Positions 44,554-53,045 of a DNA stretch of 64,000 nucleotides are shown piece after piece. The notes under the pieces were generated by a model, which made no database searches, had not been told where the DNA came from, and saw nothing but the letters and a program-made list of their open reading frames with translations. Every line of letters starts with the position of its first letter. Position 1 is the stretch's first letter. Where the stretch lies: positions 1 through 64,000 of the forward strand of contig JANQON010000016.1 in the NCBI GenBank assembly GCA_028289605.1. Reading direction: 5' to 3'. The position numbers were made by a program, and so were the translations under genes. This DNA comes from Hyphococcus sp. (lineage in GTDB: Bacteria; Pseudomonadota; Alphaproteobacteria; Caulobacterales; Parvularculaceae).

Positions 44554-46191
44554 ATGAACGTCAACAGTTCAATTCTCAGTTTGGTCTGGTCCAACGGCTT
44601 GGACGCAGCGGCCCAGCAACGCGATAAACTGACGGAAAAAGGAGAAGCCGCTGCGAAAGAGCCGGCCCAGTCCTTCCGGCAGGTCTCGTTCTTCGGCGCC
44701 GCTTCGACGCAGTTCGACCATGTTGCAAGCTTGTCGGCGCGCTTTGACAAAATGATGTCGATGCTTGAAGGCGTGCAGCGCGACGCGCCGCTGCTCGGCG
44801 AAAGCTCAACCGTGATCCTAGAGCGGTCGCGAAGTGAAACGAGCTTCATGGCGTATTCTTCCATGTCGCAATCCGACGGCGTGGTCACGGCGGAATTTTC
44901 GTTCCAACTTCGTTTTCGCCCGGCGGGTGAGACGCAGTTCGCTGAAGTCGCGGCGACGCAAACTGCTCGGATTGATGAGCAGCGTCAAAACCCGTTCATC
45001 TTCAAACCGGCCGTTGAGAATGATCCGCTCATCAATGTGAGCGGTGAAACGCCTGCGGTCGACTTAGGAGCGCAGGCGCCGCAGCAATCAGCGACGCCGT
45101 CCGGGGCTGCCGCTGAAACAGGCCCGGCGCCGGCGCCGGCTGAAGGCGCCGACGCCATCGTTGACGCTGCGAAAGATTTCGCCAACCAGGTCACCGATAG
45201 TGCGGCGAGCGCGGCGGCGAACAATATCGACAACGGCGACATTGATTCGCTGTTCAATCGTCTCATTGGCGAATCGAGAGCTTTTATAGAACGCGTCCAG
45301 CAGCTCATTGAGTACTATCGAATCGGCGGACCGGCGCCGGACCCGGCGCCAAGCGACGCCGCCATTCCGCCGCAGGGCGAAGCGCCGCCGGCGGCGCCTG
45401 TTGCCCCGGCCCCAGCCCCGGTCGGTGAGACGTCGCCGGAAGCGGTGGCTGAGGCGGCGGCGAGCGCTTCCATCCGCGACGCGCTCGACAGCGTTATCAA
45501 GATGAACAATGAAATCGCCAGCCGCATCCGCACGGGCGGGGGCGACGACACAGTTGACATTGTCTCCGACATTGCCAGCCGGATTCGCACCGGCGGCGGC
45601 GATGACGACGTAAGCATCGTTGCCGATGTTGCGCGCCGGATACGCACGGGCGGCGGCGATGATCAGATTGCGATCGACGCAGACCAAGCGGCGCGCATAT
45701 CCACAGGACGGGGCGATGATCGCCTTGATATCACCGCAGATGTTGCGCGACGCATCAATACCGGCGGCGGCGACGACGAGGTGTCGATCACCGCGGACGC
45801 CATCCGCCGGGTCCGCACGGGCGCCGGAGATGATACGCTGGTCCTGGCGGCGGATACGATCCGCCGCGTGGACGCCGGCGCCGGCGACGATTCAATCACG
45901 CTGGACGCTGAAGACGCCGTCATCGCATTCGGCGCTGGCGGCGGCGATGATGTTATCAATGTCGGCAATGTCGGCGCGCTTGGCGTCAAAATCGACAGCG
46001 CGCTTGCTGCTTCCGTCGACGACATCGCCATTACAAATGAAGACAACCGCATTGTTCTGGAATTCGCCACCGGCGAGAGCCTAACCATCAACGACAAGAA
46101 CAACGCCGGTTTGATTTCCATTTCCGTCGGCGGCGAGAAGATCGATCTGCATGCCGGTGACGCGCCGTTGGCGCTCGACGCGACAGCCTAA
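44554..46191 (+). CDS. protein with seven 19-residue RTX-like repeats, unknown family
   Basis: The 545-residue protein has three parts. Residues 1-170 are a region I do not recognise, with helices and then beta strands (VTAEFSFQLRFRPAGETQF) and no signal peptide. Residues about 175-310 are a Pro/Ala-rich linker with a helical block (NNIDNGDIDSLFNRLIGESR). From 321 to 453, seven repeats of 19 residues follow the pattern xARRIRTGGGDDxVxIxAD, then one shifted degenerate copy and a C-terminal beta region. The GGGDDxVxI core resembles calcium-binding RTX nonapeptides, which suggests a calcium-folded beta-roll. Lack of an N-terminal signal fits C-terminal type I secretion, but no exporter is adjacent. 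Starts after GGGAGG. Confidence 0.8.
   Translation: MNVNSSILSLVWSNGLDAAAQQRDKLTEKGEAAAKEPAQSFRQVSFFGAASTQFDHVASLSARFDKMMSMLEGVQRDAPLLGESSTVILERSRSETSFMAYSSMSQSDGVVTAEFSFQLRFRPAGETQFAEVAATQTARIDEQRQNPFIFKPAVENDPLINVSGETPAVDLGAQAPQQSATPSGAAAETGPAPAPAEGADAIVDAAKDFANQVTDSAASAAANNIDNGDIDSLFNRLIGESRAFIERVQQLIEYYRIGGPAPDPAPSDAAIPPQGEAPPAAPVAPAPAPVGETSPEAVAEAAASASIRDALDSVIKMNNEIASRIRTGGGDDTVDIVSDIASRIRTGGGDDDVSIVADVARRIRTGGGDDQIAIDADQAARISTGRGDDRLDITADVARRINTGGGDDEVSITADAIRRVRTGAGDDTLVLAADTIRRVDAGAGDDSITLDAEDAVIAFGAGGGDDVINVGNVGALGVKIDSALAASVDDIAITNEDNRIVLEFATGESLTINDKNNAGLISISVGGEKIDLHAGDAPLALDATA
45514..45912. repeat. seven tandem 57-bp coding repeats
   Basis: Seven consecutive 57-bp units encode the 19-residue repeats. 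The GGCGGCGGCGAYGAY core is shared while third positions vary, so the copies are old or under protein-level selection rather than recently copied. Confidence 0.85.
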
Positions 46192-46281
46192 TCGAGTATG
46201 GCCGCCGTCGCCTTAGCCGGCGCGGGAAGATGTGATAGAGTACGCCGCAGATTTCGAATTCCAATAGGATCGAGGGCGGCG

Positions 46282-46923
46282 ATGGCGAAAGACACCAAGA
46301 TTACGCTCGTGGACAATGGCCCATTGCTGGTCGACGCGCCGCCGGCGATCAGGGATCACAAAGGCGACGTCATCGAAACGCCGGAGAAGGCGGCCTTGTG
46401 CCGCTGCGGCGCTTCGAAAAGAAAGCCCTTTTGCGACGGCGCCCATGCGCGTAACGGCTTTTCGAGCGCGCCGGACCATTCCAACATTCGAAACAGTGAA
46501 ATCCGGTATGAAGGCGAGGTTGGCGGCGAGGCGGTGACCATTGCCTACACGCCCGTCTTGTGTTCCCACGCCGCCGAGTGCCAGAGCCGCGCCCATGCCG
46601 TGTTTCAGCCGGGACAGCAGCCCTGGGTCAATCCCTCGCACGGCTCAATCGCCTCAATCCTGGATGTGATGGCGGCTTGTCCGTCCGGCGCATTGCGCGT
46701 CGCGGTCGGAGATCAGGAGCCGCAACATCTCACGACCGGCGATGTCGACATCAGGGTTGAAAAGAATGGGCCCTACCATGTTCGAAACGTCGCCCTCGAT
46801 GCGGAATTCAACGGCGTGGGCGCAAGCCGGTCAAAATACGTCCTGTGCCGCTGCGGGCTGTCGAAGAACAAGCCATTTTGCGACGGTACGCATCATGATG
46901 CGCGGTGGAAGGATGACGAATAG
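46282..46923 (+). CDS. CDGSH iron-sulfur protein with Fer4-like insert
   Basis: The 213-residue protein has two CDGSH modules: CRCGASKRKPFCDGAH at about residues 46-61 and CRCGLSKNKPFCDGTH near the C-terminus. Each binds a 2Fe-2S cluster with three Cys and one His. Between them is a divergent Fer4 region with Cys residues in PVLCSHAAECQSR and ACPSGAL. The start at 46282 follows a GAGGGCGG site. It is probably a redox or iron-sulfur-trafficking protein. Confidence 0.92.
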   Translation: MAKDTKITLVDNGPLLVDAPPAIRDHKGDVIETPEKAALCRCGASKRKPFCDGAHARNGFSSAPDHSNIRNSEIRYEGEVGGEAVTIAYTPVLCSHAAECQSRAHAVFQPGQQPWVNPSHGSIASILDVMAACPSGALRVAVGDQEPQHLTTGDVDIRVEKNGPYHVRNVALDAEFNGVGASRSKYVLCRCGLSKNKPFCDGTHHDARWKDDE

Positions 46924-46967
46924 CGCCGCCCGGGGCGCTGCAGCGTGTGAAACGGCGAAGGCGATCG

Positions 46968-47546
46968 TCAGTGAGAAGACTGCAAGTGCGCCAGCAGGCT
47001 GGACTCCAACGCCTCCACGTCGCTGACTTTGCCGCTCAGGCGCGCATCGCCCATCACGGCTTCAATCTTGCTGTCAATCTGTTCCCAATCATCCGATGTC
47101 AGAAACTCGCTGATCAAGGGGAAAAAGTGCAGTTCTTCATTGAACATATGAGTGCGAAAATGCTGAATATATTGCACGCTGAGTTCCGCTAGCTCGGCCC
47201 GTGGAAGCTCAGCGCCGCTCAGCATTTGAGCGACGCCTTCGCGGAACGTTTCGGCGAATGCGGCCATGTCCTGGTGGTCTGAGCACAAATCAAAAAGCTC
47301 GTGAAGGTTGTCGCCTTGTCCCGACATGTCGTCGGCTAAACGCTCCGCAAGCTGTACATATATAATGTCTTCGATCTTATGATGAGCTTCGTCCGGAAGG
47401 GCGCTGAAGAACTCGGCCAACTGCTGAATGAGCGAGTAGTCCGACAGCTCGCCATTGGCCAGCAGCGTCGTTTCCCGTTCGAACGCCGACACATATCTGC
47501 GAAAACGTTCGTGATCGCTTTTGAGTTCATCAACCAGCGCGTTCAT
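46968..47546 (-). CDS. hemerythrin HHE-domain protein
   Basis: The 192-residue four-helix protein has the diiron-binding pattern SDHERFRRY, AHHKIEDIIY, CSDHQDMAAF and HMFNEELHFFPLI. It probably binds or senses oxygen or NO. The ATG at 47546 is chosen because GCGAGG lies seven bases upstream. Starts at 47609 and 47573 are in frame but lack a site and would reach toward the cytochrome gene. It follows that gene by 43 bp, so the two are probably one transcript. Confidence 0.88.
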   Translation of the reverse strand: MNALVDELKSDHERFRRYVSAFERETTLLANGELSDYSLIQQLAEFFSALPDEAHHKIEDIIYVQLAERLADDMSGQGDNLHELFDLCSDHQDMAAFAETFREGVAQMLSGAELPRAELAELSVQYIQHFRTHMFNEELHFFPLISEFLTSDDWEQIDSKIEAVMGDARLSGKVSDVEALESSLLAHLQSSH

Positions 47547-47589
47547 TACAGCCTCGCTTTTTTGCAGCGGCATTGCGCCGCGCGCCTGA

Positions 47590-48114
47590 TTATTGGCCAG
47601 GCTCGTCATCCGGAGGCGGCTCTCCGGCCCCTTCCTGTCCATGGCGAAGAAACTCTTCCCAGTCTTCAAATTCCCAGAATTGCTGGTCGAGGAACGAAGC
47701 CGCCAGTCCTTCGTCGATATCGCTGAGCTGCAGTTTTTTCTGTTCCTCAGCGTCTGCGGCGAACGCTGCTAGGTCGACGATTTCCTGCGTGTCGAGGTAA
47801 ATGGCGTATCCCAATTCCAGGGACTGGAGTTCGACCATAGCCGGCGCTCCGCGCCACATTCGGGCGGCGAAATCAACCGGATCGGCCGGGTCCATTTGCG
47901 TGCGCGCGTCGAGGGCGGGCGCAGCTTTGCCGCCGACGCCGTTGACCGCGTGACAAATCACACATCCTTTGTCGGCGAATAGTTGCCGCCCCGATTCCGG
48001 ATCGCCGACATGGCGAATCTGCTGTTCGGGAGCAGATCCGTCGGTTACGGCCTCGCCGCATGCGGCGGCTGACGCCGCCGCCGCGAGGATGATAAGTGAT
48101 TTGGTTAGGGTCAC
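47590..48114 (-). CDS. c-type cytochrome lipoprotein
   Basis: The 174-residue protein starts at GTG and has a lipobox (SAAAC), one heme motif CVICH at about 51-55 (ADKGCVICHAVNGVGG) and a probable distal Met in MWRGAPAMVELQ. The C-terminal third is acidic. It would face the periplasm as a single-heme electron carrier. It lies between the hemerythrin and OmpW genes on the same strand. Confidence 0.9.
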   Translation of the reverse strand: MTLTKSLIILAAAASAAACGEAVTDGSAPEQQIRHVGDPESGRQLFADKGCVICHAVNGVGGKAAPALDARTQMDPADPVDFAARMWRGAPAMVELQSLELGYAIYLDTQEIVDLAAFAADAEEQKKLQLSDIDEGLAASFLDQQFWEFEDWEEFLRHGQEGAGEPPPDDEPGQ

Positions 48115-48133
48115 AGGTTCAGTTCGCTATTTG

Positions 48134-48784
48134 CTAAAAACGGAAGCCCACGCCGACCCCCGCGACGATCGGATCAAGATCCACATCGACGGTGTTGATG
48201 GCGCCGCCGGAATTGAGCGTGGCGGTCGTGTCGATCTGAATGTACTTTACGTCGGCGTTCAAAAACCATCGATCATTGAGGTCATAGTCGGCGCCGAGCT
48301 GGAACGCCACCCCCACAGTGTCGTCGACATCGACGGCGGTGGGTCCGACTGCGTTCACGAGAGAATCTGACGCGTCCTCACTGTAGAAAATGGTGTAGTT
48401 CACGCCAACCCCGGCGTAGGGGCGGAGTTTTCCGTTGGGATTGAAGTGATACTGGAGCGTCAGGGTGGGCGGCAGCACCATAACGTCTGCGACTTCGCCC
48501 AGTCCGGCAAGAGTTCCTTCGCCGACGAGATCGTGGGGGCTCGTGGCCAATATGAGTTCGGCGCCGATATTGTCGGTGACAAAATAGGTGAAGTCGAGCT
48601 CTGGCACGACAGCGTTTTCCACGCCGACCGTGCCGCCCGGAAAGCCGGGAAGAACGTCCGAAGCGTTTTCCGTCGGAGCGACCACGATGCCGCGCAGGCG
48701 AACTAACCAGTCGCCTTGCTCTGCGGCGGCGGATTGAAACAGGCATGGCGCAAGTGCGGCGGCGGTAAGAAGCGTTCGGATCAT
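48134..48784 (-). CDS. OmpW family outer-membrane protein
   Basis: The 216-residue protein has a signal peptide ending SAAA/EQG. The OmpW barrel pattern is visible: WLVRLRGIVVAP, ELDFTYFVTDNIGAELILAT, LPPTLTLQYHFNPNGKLRPY, GVGVNYTIFY and a C-terminal VGVGFRF with Phe. OmpW forms a small hydrophobic channel and is often induced in low oxygen. An FNR-type site lies 60-74 bp before the start, at a distance that fits activation. Confidence 0.92.
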   Translation of the reverse strand: MIRTLLTAAALAPCLFQSAAAEQGDWLVRLRGIVVAPTENASDVLPGFPGGTVGVENAVVPELDFTYFVTDNIGAELILATSPHDLVGEGTLAGLGEVADVMVLPPTLTLQYHFNPNGKLRPYAGVGVNYTIFYSEDASDSLVNAVGPTAVDVDDTVGVAFQLGADYDLNDRWFLNADVKYIQIDTTATLNSGGAINTVDVDLDPIVAGVGVGFRF

Positions 48785-48844
48785 TTTCTTCCCCTACGGA
48801 TGACTATCGATACGCCGGATATGGGGAGGGGGGCGCCGCGGAAT

Positions 48845-48858
48845 TTGATCCAGATCAT
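48845..48858 (-). promoter_or_regulatory. FNR-type box upstream of ompW
   Basis: TTGAT-CCAG-ATCAT, one mismatch from TTGAT-N4-ATCAA. The centre is 67.5 bases before the ompW start. A start site 41.5 bases downstream would leave a leader of about 26 bases, and a TATCCG -10-like sequence lies at 48821-48816 on the minus strand. Confidence 0.7.
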
Positions 48859-48916
48859 CAGACGCGTCCAAAACGGGCCGAATGCGAAAAAAAACGCCCC
48901 ACTGCAAACAGGGAAT

Positions 48917-48930
48917 TTGATCTATGTCAG
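48917..48930 (+). promoter_or_regulatory. FNR-type box upstream of hemN
   Basis: TTGAT-CTAT-GTCAG: a perfect left half and a weak right half. The centre is 40.5 bases before the hemN ATG. A TAGCGT sequence sits where a -10 would lie if transcription began at the ATG. Confidence 0.6.
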
Positions 48931-48963
48931 AAACCCCGCAACGTCGCCCCGTAGCGTCGGGGC

Positions 48964-50304
48964 ATGGAAGACAGTTGGCGAAAGTATCTCAGCAAAAGAG
49001 CGCCGCGGTATACGAGTTACCCGTCGGCGCTGCATTTTGACGGTTCGGTGACAACGGCCGATCTCGTTGAAAAGCTAGGCGAGATCGACGTCTATGAGCC
49101 ATTGTCGCTTTATGTCCATGTGCCGTTTTGCCGTCAGCTCTGTTGGTATTGCGGCTGTAATATGCGTGTTGAGAATTACTACGCGCGCGCGCGCGACTAT
49201 GTTTCCGCGTTAATGAATGAGATCGCGTTTTACGGTCGCGCCCTGGGCGGTAGGGGGCGCCCGACCAGCGTCCATTTCGGCGGGGGTACGCCTAACTATC
49301 TTCTCTGCAATGAGTTGGGCGAAATCCTGACGGCGGTCGAGCGCGAAATCGGTCTCACGGACAGCGCGAATCTCGCCATCGAGCTTGACCCGAGACTGTT
49401 GCGGGAAAACGATGCGGACAATCTGGCTTCGCTTGGCTTCACCCGATTCAGTCTTGGCGTTCAGGACTTTGACCCGGTGGTCCAAAAGGCGATCAATCGA
49501 CTGCAAAGTTTTGAACTTGTCGAGGCGTGCGTCAGCGACATTCGCGCTGCGGGCGTGGACGACCTGTCGTTCGATGTCCTCTACGGATTACCGCATCAAA
49601 CCCTACGCCGCTTCGAAGATACGATGGAGAAAGTCGTATCGCTGTCGCCAGATCGCGTTTCGGTGTTCGGGTATGCGCACCTGCCGGGCGCGCTGCCCCG
49701 GCAGAGGATGATAGACGAAGCGGCGTTGCCTTCTGAGGCAATGCGCTCTGACCTGGCCGCGCTTGCAGACGAACGGCTCATCGACGCCGGCTATTTGCGA
49801 ATCGGGTTCGACCACTATGCAAAACCCGACAATGCGCTTGCCAAGGCCGGTTTCGAAGGACGGCTCAAGCGCAATTTTCAAGGCTTCACGGATGACGCTG
49901 CGACAACGCTGATCGGATTCGGCGCCTCGGCGATCAGCTTTGTCGATGGCCTTTACGCGCAGAATGAAAAGGACATTGGCGCTTATGCGGCGCGTGCGCG
50001 CAACGGCGAAGCGCCGGTGTCGCGCGGCCTGCATCGCACCAAGCGCGAAACGGTTTTGGCGTCGGCCATCAGCGATCTGTTGTGCAATCTGAAAACGAAT
50101 ATCAGTTTGGTGCTGCGCGGCGCACCGCCTGCAGACGCCATCCGTATCTGCTCAGCATTAGAGGGGCTGGAAGCCGACGGCGTCATCCAATGGCGAGGTG
50201 ACACTATAACGCTTGCCGACGGCGCCCATGCGCTAGCCCGTACTGTCGCCATGGCGATTGACCCTTACGCGCAGCCCCAGGTCGAATACGCCGCCGCGGT
50301 GTAA
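48964..50304 (+). CDS. hemN: oxygen-independent coproporphyrinogen III oxidase
   Basis: The 446-residue radical-SAM enzyme makes protoporphyrinogen IX without oxygen. The 4Fe-4S/SAM motif is CRQLCWYCGC (Cys56, Cys60, Cys63). PRYTSYPSALHF, VHFGGGTPNYL, ELDPRLLRE and GVQDFDPVVQKAINR are HemN signatures and distinguish it from HemW. It supplies heme at low oxygen. The N-terminus is short. No strong ribosome site is seen, so translation may be leaderless from the FNR-type site. It is next to the regulator gene. Confidence 0.96.
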   Translation: MEDSWRKYLSKRAPRYTSYPSALHFDGSVTTADLVEKLGEIDVYEPLSLYVHVPFCRQLCWYCGCNMRVENYYARARDYVSALMNEIAFYGRALGGRGRPTSVHFGGGTPNYLLCNELGEILTAVEREIGLTDSANLAIELDPRLLRENDADNLASLGFTRFSLGVQDFDPVVQKAINRLQSFELVEACVSDIRAAGVDDLSFDVLYGLPHQTLRRFEDTMEKVVSLSPDRVSVFGYAHLPGALPRQRMIDEAALPSEAMRSDLAALADERLIDAGYLRIGFDHYAKPDNALAKAGFEGRLKRNFQGFTDDAATTLIGFGASAISFVDGLYAQNEKDIGAYAARARNGEAPVSRGLHRTKRETVLASAISDLLCNLKTNISLVLRGAPPADAIRICSALEGLEADGVIQWRGDTITLADGAHALARTVAMAIDPYAQPQVEYAAAV

Positions 50305-50394
50305 TGCTGCGGCGTAAGATCGTCGTTCCACTGCTGGATTGTCACGCCGGGCCGGTCTATTCTGAAGGCCCCGTCAGGCGATTCTCCGAGGAAC

Positions 50395-51099
50395 ATGACA
50401 AAGCCGGATCAACCCGTTGACACTTGCAAAGCGCCGCAACGGCCCGCTTCGTGCGACATTTGCGCTGTTCGCGAGCATTCCATCTGTGCGGATCTCGGGC
50501 CGCGCGAGTTGGCGCAAGTTGAAAAAACGATGGCGCGACGCACTGTCGCAAAGGGCCGCGCCTTGATGGAGGAAGGAGAGGCTAACGACAGTCTCTATGT
50601 CCTGGTCCAGGGGAGCTTTCGGCTGTCGAAACACCTCGAAGACGGGCGCCGCCAGATCACCGGATTTTTGTTTCCCGGCGATTTCGTCGGCGTGCGCGCG
50701 ACCGAAGCCAGCGCGTATACCGCCGAGGCGCTGGAAGACAGCCGCGTCTGTCATTTTCCCCACAAATTCCTTGATGCGATCGCCGCGGATTGCCCGGGGG
50801 TGAAAGACCGGCTTATCGCAAGAGGACAGACAGAATATCACAAAGCGCAGGATCATATCGTTCTGCTCGGCAAGAAGACCGCTGAAGAACGGGTTGAGAG
50901 CTTTCTCAGAATGGTCGCCAAGTCGATTGGCAAGAACGCGAGCGGAGACGTCTCGGAAACACCGTTGCCGATGCCGCGCCAGGATATCGCCGACTATCTC
51001 GGGCTTCGCCTCGAAACGCTGAGTCGAACTTTGGCGGGCCTCAAGAAAAAGGGCGCGATTCGAGAGCTTTCCCGACACAGCGTTGTCTTGGCGGAATAA
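50395..51099 (+). CDS. fnrL: FnrL-type oxygen-sensing Crp/Fnr regulator
   Basis: The 234-residue regulator has N-terminal cysteines at 20, 23 and 31 (CDICAVREHSIC) plus Cys119, the set that holds an oxygen-labile 4Fe-4S cluster in FnrL proteins. A cyclic-nucleotide-type beta-barrel spans about 30-150. The HTH contains LRLETLSRTL, with Glu, Ser and Arg at the FNR DNA-contact positions, so it should bind TTGAT-N4-ATCAA. It lies 90 bp after hemN and follows a CCGAGGAA site. It probably activates hemN and the cco operon nearby. Confidence 0.94.
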   Translation: MTKPDQPVDTCKAPQRPASCDICAVREHSICADLGPRELAQVEKTMARRTVAKGRALMEEGEANDSLYVLVQGSFRLSKHLEDGRRQITGFLFPGDFVGVRATEASAYTAEALEDSRVCHFPHKFLDAIAADCPGVKDRLIARGQTEYHKAQDHIVLLGKKTAEERVESFLRMVAKSIGKNASGDVSETPLPMPRQDIADYLGLRLETLSRTLAGLKKKGAIRELSRHSVVLAE

Positions 51100-51356
51100 T
51101 CACCCTTTCGATTGAGACTCGCTTATTCGCGCCGTCGCAATAGGGGGGGGGTGCGGTCTGCTACGACCCAGCGTTGATTGTCGGACAGGCTCGCCGTACT
51201 ATCTCAACAGGCTTTCAGGACGCCTCCGGTCCGCGGAAAAGGCTGAGCCTCCTGAATTCGACGCGTAGTTCCTATTGCGGAATACTCTTCTTTTCCCCCG
51301 AATTGCGGACGCGGGTTTCTGTCGGACGTCTGATTCCGGCATGGAAAGGAGGAGCC

Positions 51357-52616
51357 ATGTCAGTCCCGCCCGCGCCCAAGTGGCGCATTATCGCCCAATC
51401 CGATCTTGGGCAGCTCAAAAAGCGCGCCAAGGAACTGTTGCGGCACTATCAGACCGGCGCGGAAGAAGCTGTTTCGCTGTTCAACGCCTTCCACCCAAAG
51501 CCGGCGGATATCGAGTCAGCACGCCTCGCCGACGCGCAGCTTGTGCTCGCCAGGGCGCACGATTACCCCAGCTGGCCGCGCCTCAAGGACGGCGTTCATC
51601 TCTTCAACGCCATCTGCGCGGATGATCCGGAGTCGGTGTTGATGATGGTGAGAAAGCAGCCGGCGCTGCTGCATCGCCGCGTCAACGGAGAAACATCGAA
51701 TTGGGGGCCGCCGCTGGCGTGTTCGGTTCAGATCGGCGCTGAGAAGGTTTTTTCCGCACTGATTAAATTGCCCGGTCAAGACGTTCAGTGGGCGCTGGGG
51801 CGTGCGACGTTGAAAGGCCGCCATGCAATGGCGCGGGCGCTGATTGAAAACGGCGCCGTGGTCGAGCCCGGCGAAGTGATGGGGCCATGCGAGTCCCTAA
51901 ACGTCGAGGGATTGACATTCCTGGCGGAGATCGGGGCGCCGCTGACTGATGAGCATGGCGACCGGACGGCGCCGATCGGCTTGTTGTTAGAGGGGTATTT
52001 TCGCGATCCGCCCGCGAAGCACGCGTGCCTCGCTTTTTTTGAGCGGCATGGCGTGGACTTTCCCGACACGCCGACAACAGCGTTTCATCGTGGACGCATT
52101 GACCTGCTTCAAAGACACATCGGTGCGACGCCCGAAGTGATCAATAAGCGGTTTTCTCATGGCGACATTTACCCGTCGGCGCTTGGCTGTCACGAGGAGG
52201 AGAGTCTGGCCCTTCATGGCGCGCCGCTCAACGGAACAACACTACTCCACATGGCGGCGGACTTCGATGAAATAGAAATTGCGCGCTGGCTTTTGGAAAA
52301 CGGCGCGGACGTGAACGCCCGCGCCGTTGTCGACGCCGATGGTTTCGGCGGGCATACGCCTTTGTTCAATGTTGTCGTTTCCCAGGCTTATCGCAGCGGC
52401 CGTCAACGCGACGGCGCGTTTGCGCAATTGCTGCTCGACGCCGGCGCCGATTCGACGCTGCGCGCTTCCATCCGAAAGGGCATTCGATTCCATGATGACG
52501 AGACGGCGCACGAGTATGTTGACGTGACGGCCCTCGAATTCGCCAAACGGTTTCACGCCAGAGCCTGGGTGTCCGAGCCGGCGATGGATTTGCTGGAAGC
52601 GATGGACCGCTCCTGA
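51357..52616 (+). CDS. ankyrin-repeat domain protein
   Basis: A 419-residue cytoplasmic-type protein with an N-terminal helical region (LGQLKKRAKELLRHYQTGAEEAV). Weak ankyrin units follow, and clear ones lie at about 290-375: NGTTLLHMAADFDEIEIARWLLENGADVNAR is one, followed by GHTPLFNVVV and LLLDAGADSTLR. The ATG at 51357 follows an ideal AAAGGAGG site; the frame upstream to 51174 is non-coding. Function unknown. Confidence 0.9.
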   Translation: MSVPPAPKWRIIAQSDLGQLKKRAKELLRHYQTGAEEAVSLFNAFHPKPADIESARLADAQLVLARAHDYPSWPRLKDGVHLFNAICADDPESVLMMVRKQPALLHRRVNGETSNWGPPLACSVQIGAEKVFSALIKLPGQDVQWALGRATLKGRHAMARALIENGAVVEPGEVMGPCESLNVEGLTFLAEIGAPLTDEHGDRTAPIGLLLEGYFRDPPAKHACLAFFERHGVDFPDTPTTAFHRGRIDLLQRHIGATPEVINKRFSHGDIYPSALGCHEEESLALHGAPLNGTTLLHMAADFDEIEIARWLLENGADVNARAVVDADGFGGHTPLFNVVVSQAYRSGRQRDGAFAQLLLDAGADSTLRASIRKGIRFHDDETAHEYVDVTALEFAKRFHARAWVSEPAMDLLEAMDRS

Positions 52617-52916
52617 TTACATGGAGATTCGAACCCCCGGCCGCGCGCCGACGGGTGCGCTGCGGTTCGTTCGCGCCGCCTTCCAGCGAGCCGTGACGCA
52701 GGGGCCGTGGCAGGCGCCATGGCCGCCTTCGGGCGCCGTCGGCGCTCCGTCGCCGAGATCGATCACCACATAGCGGACGGCGCCGTCAGTGCAGATCGGG
52801 ACGCGCATGGTCTCGCCGGCCGACGCCCCGAACGCCGGGAGCGACGCGGCGAACATGGCCAGCGCCGCCGTCAGGCGGGCGGCGTTAACAATTCGCACGT
52901 CCATTGCGGGGGTCAT
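52617..52916 (-). CDS. small secreted Cys-containing protein
   Basis: A 99-residue protein with an N-terminal hydrophobic stretch ending near SAG/ETM. A short mature part has VPICTDGAVRYVVIDLG and GACHGPCVTARW, so three cysteines. It looks like small conserved exported proteins of alphaproteobacteria, some annotated DUF2946-like, but I am not sure of the family. The start may be ATG 52916 or 52904. It is divergent from ccoN over a shared FNR-type box. It converges with the ankyrin gene, stops adjacent. Confidence 0.6.
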   Translation of the reverse strand: MTPAMDVRIVNAARLTAALAMFAASLPAFGASAGETMRVPICTDGAVRYVVIDLGDGAPTAPEGGHGACHGPCVTARWKAARTNRSAPVGARPGVRISM

Positions 52917-52975
52917 GCTCACTATCCGGCTGATTACTGCGACAAATCGACAATAAGCCCGCTTTTCTGCGGGTC

Positions 52976-52989
52976 TTGATCCAGATCAA
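52976..52989. promoter_or_regulatory. perfect FNR-type box between ccoN and the small secreted gene
   Basis: TTGATCCAGATCAA matches TTGAT-N4-ATCAA at every position. The centre is 63.5 bases before the ccoN ATG, which allows a start site 41.5 bases downstream and a leader of about 22 bases. It could also serve the divergent small gene. Confidence 0.88.
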
Positions 52990-53045
52990 GACTGGAGGCC
53001 GGCCCATCTGCGAAAGCAGGGAAAACAGGCATCGGGGCTGATTCT

